Assembly (NCBI GenBank): GCA_001598975.1
Contig: BBXU01000803.1
Location: forward strand, 1-24,304
Length of the DNA stretch: 24,304 bases
Source of the DNA: Parachlorella kessleri
Taxonomy: Eukaryota; Chlorophyta; Trebouxiophyceae; Chlorellales; Chlorellaceae
Direction: 5' to 3'
In this document: positions 1 through 8,289 of the stretch, in pieces
Position numbering within the stretch: position 1 is the stretch's first letter
Layout: each line of letters opens with the position of its first letter
Notes under the pieces: model-generated
Told to the model about the DNA's origin: nothing
What the model saw: only the letters and a program-made list of their open reading frames with translations
The model's database searches: none
Position numbers and translations under genes: made by a program

Positions 1-1419
1 CCCCACACACACCTTTCGGAGTTGAGTAGGTATAGTGCCCAGGCCGCCTGTCTCCCTGGAACCTCACCTAGCAGCCTCGCCAGTGTTGCTGTGGTGATGC
101 TCCAGGGCCTTGCTGTCGTCAAAGCAACACAGCACCACCAGGGGGACCACCATAAGCCCCAGCCCCCACAGCAGCACGTGGCGGCAGTCAGACGGCTCCC
201 ACTGGTTGCCCAGGCGCCAGAAAAGAACCAGGGAGAGGAGCGGCCCGCAGCCGGAAGCCAGGATGGTGATGATGTGCTTCGTAGTGTACAGTGAGCTGCA
301 GCCACATGAAGGCAGCGGAGGGGTCCATGGTGGGCGAAACCATGAACCTACCAAGCTGGGAATCCTAGCCCTTCATGAAGAGCATAGAGAGAGCCACCTC
401 GGGTGAGTGTGTGCAGTTTGCAGTCAAGAGGGCAGGGAGGCGGGTCCAGGCAGGGTCTGGTAAAAAATGTAAGAGCACATCCGCGTCTAGCCCTGCCAGT
501 ACACTTCACATCAGCCTCTCGGTTCCCACAAAGTGCCACCATCAGTAGTAAGGTGATCAAAAAAAATTAAAAAAAAATCATATGCAGCATGACCCACCCA
601 CCTCCTGCCCGCTCGAACCGAGTCGGCAAAGATGGACTCCAGCGGGGGGTCATACACCCCAGGGTACACCCCCAGGGCTGCCATGGCCACACACAAGTGC
701 CACAGGCCAGGAGGGCTGAGCAGTAAAGTATAAGCCATGAGGCAGCCAGCCAGCAGGCCCACAAGTGCGCTGAACCGCAGCATGGTGTCCCGCCGGTGCC
801 GGTCAGTCAGCACGCCCGCAGGAAGGGCTGCCATCAGCTGCAGCAGGAGTACACAGAGGGACACAGCGATTGCACCAGGTGTGCATGCAGCCCACGTGCG
901 TGTGCGTGCACAGCGAGGCTGTCTGCGCAGTGGTTCTGCGCGCTGTTTTAGGCCTGGTAGGCTTGGGAGGTCGTGTGTGGCTCATCTCAGCGGGCAGGCA
1001 GACGTGGAATAGAGAAGCTACACGTACCTGAGCGATGCCGCTCAACCCCTGTGTGTATCTGCATTCACGTCAGGGGGGGTCCAAGTCGAAACTACCAGGC
1101 CAACTGCTGTGCTCTGCTGACCAGGGCTTGCACTCCTCCAAGGCAACCAAGGCATGGCACTCCTCCAAGGCAACCAAGGCATGGCACTCCTCCAAGGCAA
1201 CCAAGGCATGGCACTCCTCCAAGGTAACCCCAGGCCCTTGCACCCCAGGCCCCGACCTGGGCTGCTTACTGGTTGCAGCTTGCCCCACACCTACCCCACG
1301 ATGCTGTTGTCCTTCGTGATGAGGTACAGGTAGGCGCTCATTACATCCCCTGACCTCACCGAACCGCTGAACTCCTCAAACAGGGAAAACAGCAGGGACA
1401 GCTTGACATTGTGGTTCAT
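1..1419 (-). CDS. Major facilitator superfamily transporter, N-terminal half (partial, spliced)
   Basis: Integral membrane transporter; substrate unknown. Four exons join in phase on the minus strand: 1419-1295, 1058-1028, 837-602 and 295-68 (about 206 residues). The last ends AG|GTGAGG, so the gene continues past the left edge. Directly visible is the MFS loop 2-3 signature G-V-L-T-D-R-H-R-R-D at residues 60-69, after a helix ending in LMAALPAG. A helix around LVGLLAGCLMAYTLLL, a conserved FADSVRAGRSSLYTTKH segment and two further hydrophobic stretches follow. Together they look like the first half of a 12-helix MFS protein of the algal/plant type. The ATG at 1419 (MNHNVKLSLLF) was chosen because it starts the conserved region and no in-frame ATG lies just upstream; a further 5' exon is possible. 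The fold call is secure, the exon borders good, the start uncertain. Confidence 0.8.
1028..1058 (-). other. 31-nt micro-exon of the MFS gene
   Basis: This exon lies between AATGCAG (acceptor) and CAG|GTACGTG (donor) on the minus strand. It supplies residues 43-52 (YTQGLSGIAQ) plus the last base of codon 42. Its length is 1 mod 3, which is exactly what is needed to join the phase-2 donor at 1295 to the phase-0 acceptor at 837. Without it the flanking exons do not join in frame. Confidence 0.8.
1140..1220. repeat. Three tandem copies of a 27-bp unit in MFS intron 1
   Basis: The unit runs 1140-1166, 1167-1193 and 1194-1220 and the copies are identical. Partial copies flank the array on both sides. 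It lies wholly inside the intron between the 1295 donor and the 1058 exon. The unit is nine codons long and so stays open in several frames, which produces spurious repetitive ORFs. Confidence 0.95.
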
Positions 1420-1948
1420 GGTGCTGAGGCCGACACTCACAAAACAACTGTCGGAATGGTCTGATCCTGCAACCTCTAAATGTAGGCGTGGCAGTTCAGA
1501 CGTCAGTCTAAAGTTATAAGGGAGCCCTAATAGGTGGACATGTCCTACATGGCTCGGCACGCTAAATACAGGCTCATTAGTAGCCGACACAAGATCACCA
1601 ACAAAGTTGTTTGCAACTCTAGTTCGATGGTCTCTGCTGCTTCCTGTTGGCTAGCGACGACTGATGGAAGAAAATTACGCAGAAGAAAATACAAGAGAAG
1701 AAAAAAAGGAAGAAGAAGAAGAAGAACTCGAAAAGGAGTGAGTTGTTGCAAGTGGAAGTCAGCCCGCAATGGGAGGACCAGATACCCCAGTGCCTATGAT
1801 TCCTGTCGGATTCCTGGGTATCTTTTTCAATCCTGCCTACAGACATGACAAGAACTTCCTGCTAGAAATTGCCGATGTAACCCATATCAGTCTCTACCAG
1901 GCCAAATGCTTTGCACCCTCGTGAGGAGTTCTAATGCAGTGCACTTCC
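1420..1948. other. Gap between the MFS 5' end and the CRY-DASH 3' end
   Basis: No supported coding sequence. Both flanking genes are on the minus strand, so this stretch should hold the CRY-DASH 3' UTR/terminator and the MFS promoter/5' UTR. The notable element is a purine-rich tract at about 1668-1739 (pyrimidine-rich on the transcribed strand) containing a GAA run. An undetected MFS 5' exon could lie here, but no candidate joined convincingly. Confidence 0.5.
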
Positions 1949-4900
1949 TCAACCCCTGCTCTTCCTATCCCAGATTTGACTAGCCGGGTCAACCAACGGC
2001 ACTGGATAGACGGGAGCAGCCTCTGCCCTGCTGGTCTCCCCCGAGACACTATAGCTGTCCGTATCAGCTGCACCGGTGGTCTCGGCCGCAGAACTGGACC
2101 CTTCCTGCCCTCCTGCTGCTTCAGAACCACCACGACCACTCCTGCTGAACTCAAGCTGGTCGGGAGTGCTGCTCCCCTCCGCTGCGGGGCGCTGCAGCAG
2201 CCAGGGGCGGTGTGCCTGCGCTGTGGGCAGGTGGGCAAGCTCCGGCACCCAGGTCCTGATGAGTACAGCTTGGGTGTCGTACTGCTCGCCCTGGGTGACC
2301 GTGCGGAACTGACGGTCGCGGGGGTCGTTCCCAGTCCCTGAATGGATGCGGTTGCTTGTCTTGAGGACACTGTGTTCCATGTAGGCAACTGTCACCCTTT
2401 CTCACTGCGACTGACACTAAGCATCCATGCGCACTGCACGCCAGTATCCGGGGCCGCCGCTGGGGTATGCCCAAAGACAGGCAGGCAGGCAGGCGGTAAC
2501 TACAGATGCTGCGTCCGTACCCGCATTGTAGCTCCAGTTGCCCATGTTGAGCGCAAAGTCATGACAGGTCAGCAGGCTCTCAAACAGTTGCGCTCCCAAC
2601 TGCCAGTCCAGGTGTAGCCCCTGCCACAGGGGTGCCACGTCAGGCAGGCTGCTTTGTCAAGCTAAACATGCGTAGCTGCGGTGCTCCACCACTGGCAGAC
2701 AAGGCACCATGCAAGATTGCATGTGACCTTACCCGCGCCATGAAGCATGTGATACCGAGAGCAGGCCTTGCTGCAGTAGGCACCATCAAGCAGTCAGCCA
2801 AGCGTACAGACTAGGAGTGACCTGTGCCAGCATGGCACTCGCAATGTTGGTGCCACTGCTGCTTACCAGGAGGGAGGTCGGAAACCCCTCCAACTCCAAG
2901 GCATCCCCACAACAGCCACTGCCCTTGCATGTCTCCAGGCACCCACGTACGTACCTTGGCCAAGAAGCTGGCCACGTTCTGTCTGCCCCGGTTGCTCATG
3001 TAGCCAGTTCCCGCCAGCTCGCGCATGCAGGCATCCACAAACGGCAAGCCCGTCTGGCCCCTGGCCCAGCGCTCAAAGGCTGCCATGTCAGCACGCCAGG
3101 TCATTGGACGGGTGCGCAGGCCATGCAGCTGGAGCAGGCCTGCAGGCCGGGGAGAGGGGGGGGAAGGGGCGAGGTGTTTGGGGTTGTTGGGGGCATGAAG
3201 GGGTCCCGTGACCTCTTGCAAAAAATCAACACAGTTGCATACAGCGTGGCACCCTCAGGCTAGCAGCCTGGCACTAGCGGAGGCGGTGGGTCCATGTCAG
3301 ATTTAGCACCCGAGGCTGCCGAAGGCATGCCAATAAATAAATAAAAATATGGGCTATGACTACTGCTATCACTCCCATGAGACAGAAGGCTGCCGCCCAC
3401 CAGCAAATGTGAGGCTACAGCGCTTGCCAAAGGGTGTCCCCGACTCACCCTGGCCCTCCTTGAGGAGTGTGTAGTAAAAGAAGTCACGAATGCCCAGGTG
3501 CATGAGCAGCCAGCGGGCCCCATCACCCCTTACTGGCTCCCGCCACCCCGCCCCCACCCCGCCGCTGCCCTGGTCCCCAACTGGCTGCTGGGGCTGGTGC
3601 TGCTGCGCCGATGCTGACAGTGGTGTGGCTCCTGACAACGCGCCAATACCCTGACTATCACCCGCCGACACCTGCTGCTGCTGCTGCTGCTCTGACTGCC
3701 TGGGGGAGTCTTGCTGCCCTGCTGGCACTGCTGGCGAGGGCCCTGCGACGCCCACCACAGCACTCCCCGCTGCCTGCGGGTTCTGCTGGGAGACTGTGGG
3801 CTTGCCCTCTGGGCGGTCACTGGCTAGGCCACCCTTCCCCTCGATCTCGTCAATTGATCGCAGCGCCTCATAGTACACTGTCCTTGGGGAGAGGCACCCC
3901 AGGGCTAGGAAGGCTGACAGCTTGGCACTTGTGTCGATGCCATAGGCCTGCAGCACTCAAGAGACAGCGAGACACCCATATAACATACAACCAGGCAGTA
4001 ATCCCCGCCGGCAAAGACAATGGCAAGCTCCAGGCTTGAGCCCCTTGACACAAAGGGATATATTTTGATCCCACCTGTTGCCCACATGTGTGCTGGCATG
4101 GCTGCAAACACTCAGCGGAGGTTCACCACCAGCACAATGGGGCAGAGGCTAGGGAGCTTCCAGCCCCAGCAGACCTCTCCCTGGTCAGATATCCGCAAGT
4201 GTTATTTCCTACAGATTTCCTGCCACCCCAGCCTTTCACAGCCTTCTCTTCTCCCTGCGAGAATCCCCCATCTCGACCCCTACCCTTGTACTGCAAATGC
4301 AGGCAGCTGTGCATCCCCCGGGTTTGTCACCCACCAGCATGCGCGACTCCTGGTACACCAGCATCGGGTGCGGGTATCCAGGCACCCTGCTGCTGACGCC
4401 ATCGCAGGTGTCAAAGCCCAGCAGGTACCCCAGGCGCCGCAGCCCCTGCTGCTCGCCTAGGGTGAATGGGGAGGCACTTCGGGGGTCCACCGGGCCTGCA
4501 CACAAGCGGCGTTTTGTTATATGCGTTAAGTAAATTTATCCTCCGTCATATGGTCAGTACTGACCTCAAGAACGGGGGTATTGGTGTTGGTGTCATAATG
4601 GGGGTAAGTTATGCCGGCAAGGGCCAAGGCACTCGTTGTTCTGCTAGAAAGAAGGCTATGCTGGTCTTTGAAGCACGGGCAAGCTGTTCAGGACGGTTTG
4701 GCTACCCGTGGGGCGTCCCAACCGTGGTAGCAAAGCGGCATGGGGAAGCCACCCGGCTTGGGGACAGCCTTGACGGAGGGGAGCAGCACAACAGCAGTAG
4801 TCCCCGGGAGCAAGCCAAGGTGCAGAGCAGTGGGATGGCCACACAAAAAGGATCACCAGCACCTACCACTTGGCCACCTCGGCGGTGCCCACAGCATGAC

Positions 4901-7900
4901 CCAGCACGGCAGCCAGTGCTGTAAACACCGCAAAGGTTGTTAAAGGGTTTCCTTGCGCAGTACCCCAAGGCCTGCCTCACGCCTTGAAAGGCACGCTCGG
5001 CACCTGCCCATACAGACAATAAGCCCATACATAGGAAGCCAAGCTGATGGGAGCCCTTGGGCCACAGCAGAACCAGGGTAGTCAGACCCATGACACCCCA
5101 AGGGCCTACCTGCTCCGGGAGGGGGCAAGTCGGCTACCCTCAGCCCCACCAGGGACTCCAGCCTGGCCAGGGCATGGGTCGCCCCTCCCGCCGCGTAGAC
5201 AGATTCCAGGCTGGCAGGGATTCCTGGGCCCAGCAGAGCGGCCAAGTGTTCCCCAGAGGTGGGCAGGGGCGGGAGGGGGGAAGTAGGCGTAGGGAGCGGC
5301 CGCCGCACCGGGGTGTTGGCCTGCGAGTATGTGCAGTACGGTTGCAGGAGCCAGCACACGCCACGAGTGGTTCTTATGTCACAGAGCCGCCCATGGGCCG
5401 CAGTGGGGCCTGCAGTTGCCACGCCTGGTGCTGCAGGGTTTCCTGCCGGTAGTATTCCTTGGGTCTGCTGCACCTGTCGCAAATCTCTCACTTGCAAAGG
5501 AGATCCTTAGGTACAGGAAACCATCCCAGAGTTCACCTTGAGACACATACAACTCACATGGCGCCCTGATCAAACTCCCACAATACAAATACCACCTGCT
5601 CAATTACTGACAAGCTCACCTGCACGGGCCGCCTAAAGTCGCTCATGACTCCTGGCAGGCTTGCGAACCGCTGCGGCGCCACCAGCACCCTGCCCAGTCC
5701 CTGCAACCCATCGCCCTGTTGCTCTCCCAGCACAGCACCGCCTGCTGTGCTGGCTTGCTGCTGTGCGTGCTGGGCAGCATGCTCAGCATCTTCACTGCCA
5801 CCCCGCTGGTGGGGGGTTGCTGCGGCATTGCTGGTGCTGTGCCTGCTCTGCTTTCCGGTGCCTGCTGCCTTGCCCTTGCGGGCGCTGAACAGGTGGTACG
5901 GCAGGTCGTCAGGATGGTACAAAGTTGCACCCCAGTAGCGATGGATGCTGCACTTGATGCCTGCGCAGCAGCAGGACAAGCAAAGCTTCTTCCTGACTAT
6001 GAAAGGTCTGGCCAGTTTCTGAGGTATATGACCTGGAGTTGCACAGCATATATGTATCGGCATGATGTCCATGCTTAGGTTGAGTCTATGACTGCTAGGA
6101 AATGGGGCGGTCAATATGGGCAAACTCGCCCTTGTCTCATTAGCAACAATTAGGCTAAATCATTCCAAAGCCTTCCAAAAGAACCGTTGGCTAACAGCTC
6201 TGGGTGGGCAGCGCACCATGCTTGGCAGCCACACCATGTACAGCTTGCTCCACTGCCTCCTCCAACGGCTGCGACTCAGGTGACGCTTCCATGTAGTAGT
6301 ACAAGCCCAGGCTCCTCCCTCCCCCAACTAACGTGCCACCACTGGGCTCGGCAGCAGGCCTGGGAAGTGCTGGGCCTGGGTCCAGCGCCTCGGGTGAAGC
6401 TGGCTTTGCTGCATCATTGCCTCGCAAGATGAGGCTGACTACCTCTTCAAGAACCACCTCTGGCAAACCTGCAGCAGTTAACAATACCATGCCCGCCTAG
6501 AGCCTCGTGCAACCCTCCGCACTAGCGTTGCCTGACGGCTCAAGCCCTCCTTCCACACCAGCTCTCACACCCCAAACGCTCTGCAGACTTGGCATGGGAC
6601 CTAGCTAGGCTCACAGGCATGCCAAGTGCAGCTACAAAAGAAGGGGAGAGCAGGCCAGGAAACATGCAGGGCACCATAGATGCTTCTTCAAAGGGCCTTG
6701 AGACCTGCCTGGTGGGCAGCATAGGCACCCTACAGAAGGGGCCCGAGGAACATACAAGCAGCCAGCATACCTTGGTGGACTGCCAGGCGGGAGCCGGAGT
6801 CTTGCAGCTGGCTGTCCAGAGCGGTCAAAGCCTCGAGCAGCGCCCTGGTAGCACCAGCAGGAGAAAGCATGCAGACCATGTAGGCTTACCCCAGGACAGA
6901 CAGCAACAACTAGGCCGGATGGCTGCCATGTAATTCAAAACAACTGTGCTTCCTAGGCCTCGGCAGATTGACCAACCATGAGGTCACAGCAAGCAGGTGC
7001 TGCATGCATCCACTGGGCCTCGCCAACCTGCAACCATTCAACAGCCCCTGCCTTGCCTGAGCCTGTAAGGTCCCAGCTGTGGGATGCCCAGCCCTCCACT
7101 ATATGAAAGGCCCCCTCCGCCTCCTCCTCCCTCCGGCAATCCTTCCACTCCAGCTGGCCCCAACCCTTGGGAGGACCCGCCATCTGCCAAGCCCAGCTCT
7201 GACTGGGCCGAGGTCAGCTCCCTGGGGTGCAGCTCCCGGTGATTCAGGCAGTAAACAGGGAGCAGCGAGTGCGGCTGGGTGGAGAGCGCAGCGTGCAGGG
7301 GCTCATGGTCGGCCAGCCGCAGGTCATCCCTGCACCAGAAGGAAAGGTGGAGGGGGGCCTTGCTGTCTGGTCTACTCCAACAGTGTACCGCCACCTGACC
7401 ATGCTGCCACGTATCTCTCAAGTCCCCCACGGCCTGGCTGTACAGAGAGGTCTGGTGGCCCTGCTGTCTTCCTCATCGCACATGGATCGTACAGGAATAT
7501 AGGTGTGCAAGAACCTTCACATTCTTGGTCAGGCGCAGGAAGACCACATAGACGAAGGGCAGCAGCCGCCCCGAGCTAGTCAGCAAGACCAGTACAACTT
7601 CACATTCTTGGTCAGGCGCAGGAAGTCCACATAGACGAAGGGCAGCAGCCGTCCCGAGCTAGGCAGCAAGACCAGTACAAGAGCGTTGCTAGAGGCTTTG
7701 TTTCTTCCTGGGCCCGCCCTTCCCCAACCCTCTGTGCAACTTAATGCAGAGCCCTTCTTTAGACCTGTATATTCGTCTGAGGAGCACATACAAGCACCAC
7801 GCACCTAAACCAGACAACTGCTGTGTGGTGAGAACTTGTTGGCAAGGCAGCAGCCATGGTGACTCTTGTCAGCCTCCTAAGGCCGTGATTTGAGGCCAAA

Positions 7901-7968
7901 GACAATAGAAGCTGCTGTGTGAATAGTGGAGGGGCGGCCCGAACGACTTTGCTTTGAGATAAAATCAT
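1949..7968 (-). CDS. CRY-DASH: Cryptochrome-DASH / photolyase-family FAD protein, 11 exons
   Basis: Blue-light flavoprotein of the DASH clade, members of which bind FAD and an antenna cofactor and repair mainly single-stranded or loop CPD lesions. Exons (minus): 7968-7805, 7329-7057, 6844-6771, 6468-6217, 5960-5620, 5320-5110, 4495-4335, 3947-3449, 3139-2955, 2620-2521, 2337-1949. All phases match and give 882 residues with TGA at 1951-1949. Motifs: VVWFRDDLRL (about 52-60), [20 protein letters not shown] (about 262-275), [44 protein letters not shown], and [12 protein letters not shown] through NMGNWSY, then GNDPRDRQF. The Trp electron-transfer triad appears intact (W673, W726, W749). Typical DASH length is 500-600; the excess comes from Gln/Ala/Gly-rich insertions in exons 5 and 8 and a polar tail. 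The first 37 residues from the 7968 ATG contain no Asp or Glu and several Arg/Ser, like an organelle transit peptide; ATG 7857 is the alternative start. Confidence 0.9.
6845..7056 (-). other. GC-AG intron 2 of CRY-DASH
   Basis: The exon ending at 7057 (GGACCTTACAGGCTCAG) is followed by GCAAGG, with no usable GT donor nearby. The acceptor is TACCAG at 6845. Joining CTC-AG to G-GCG restores [17 protein letters not shown], which aligns with the conserved DASH GPYR...LLE...L segment. The phase is 2 then 1. GCAAG is the usual context of the minor GC donor class. Confidence 0.8.
7515..7680. repeat. 83-bp tandem duplication in CRY-DASH intron 1
   Basis: Copy 1 is 7515-7597 and copy 2 is 7598-7680; I count three mismatches in 83 positions. 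The copies abut exactly. They lie in the intron between the 7805 donor and the 7329 acceptor. On the minus strand both copies read [11 protein letters not shown](D/V)FLRLTKNVK, but the 83-nt period is not a multiple of three, so no single frame runs through both. Confidence 0.95.
7858..7968 (-). other. Putative organelle-targeting extension of CRY-DASH
   Basis: In-frame reading from the ATG at 7968 to the ATG at 7857 gives 37 residues beginning [16 protein letters not shown] and ending LRRLTRVT. They contain no acidic residue, four Arg, one Lys and many Ser/Leu/Ala. This composition suits a chloroplast or mitochondrial transit peptide, and Arabidopsis CRY3 (CRY-DASH) is known to be organelle-targeted. 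Whether translation starts here or at 7857 cannot be settled from DNA; the stretch could instead be 5' UTR. Confidence 0.5.
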
Positions 7969-8289
7969 GGGCCACGCACAGAGCAAGCGGAAGGTCGCCT
8001 CTAGCCTTTACCAGTGGCAAATCATTGACAAGGCGGACACCAGGATCGGCAGGGATCAGCCGAAACAGGCTGGAAATTGCCGTGCTGGCCAGACACTTGG
8101 GGCCTTACTCCTATCGACTAACATGACTACCTCTGCCACGACGCGCCAAGAGCGGTTCTAAGCTTGAAAGGTCCGCTTTGAGTTGTGTTTGAAGCAGAAT
8201 ATACATCTTGTAACGAAGGCAGAACATTCTATCACCTCCTCGACCACCTTGCGATTTGAGGTGCCATTTGAGCTGCCCTTCCTGTTGTC
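7969..8289. promoter_or_regulatory. Divergent promoter region of CRY-DASH and the CCDC174-like gene
   Basis: CRY-DASH is transcribed leftward from at or left of 7968 and the CCDC174-like gene rightward from 8290, so both 5' ends and any shared control elements fall in about 320 bp (430 bp if CRY-DASH starts at 7857). I see no clear TATA box or photolyase-type light-response motif. Short plus-strand ORFs here have no recognisable similarity. Confidence 0.55.

Noticed and set aside
11..60. A further MFS exon just left of 68, with AG acceptors and a GTGTGTG donor.
   Set aside because: The intron from the 68 donor would be only about 12-20 nt, too short to splice; the next exon must lie outside the window.
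838..880. Extension of MFS exon 3 upstream (GAIAVSLCVLLLQ) as a transmembrane segment.
   Set aside because: The segment is pyrimidine-rich intron ending in CTGCAG. The micro-exon at 1058-1028 joins precisely to 837 and already supplies the expected residues.
1619..1846. Minus-strand ORF with a Phe/Leu-rich run.
   Set aside because: The run is a translation of a (CTT)n-like tract, with no splice or family support.
5321..5473. Longer CRY-DASH exon 6 starting at 5473, which is open and in phase.
   Set aside because: The acceptor at 5321 joins DFRRPVQ directly to [10 protein letters not shown], as in other DASH proteins; the extra 51 residues have no family similarity.
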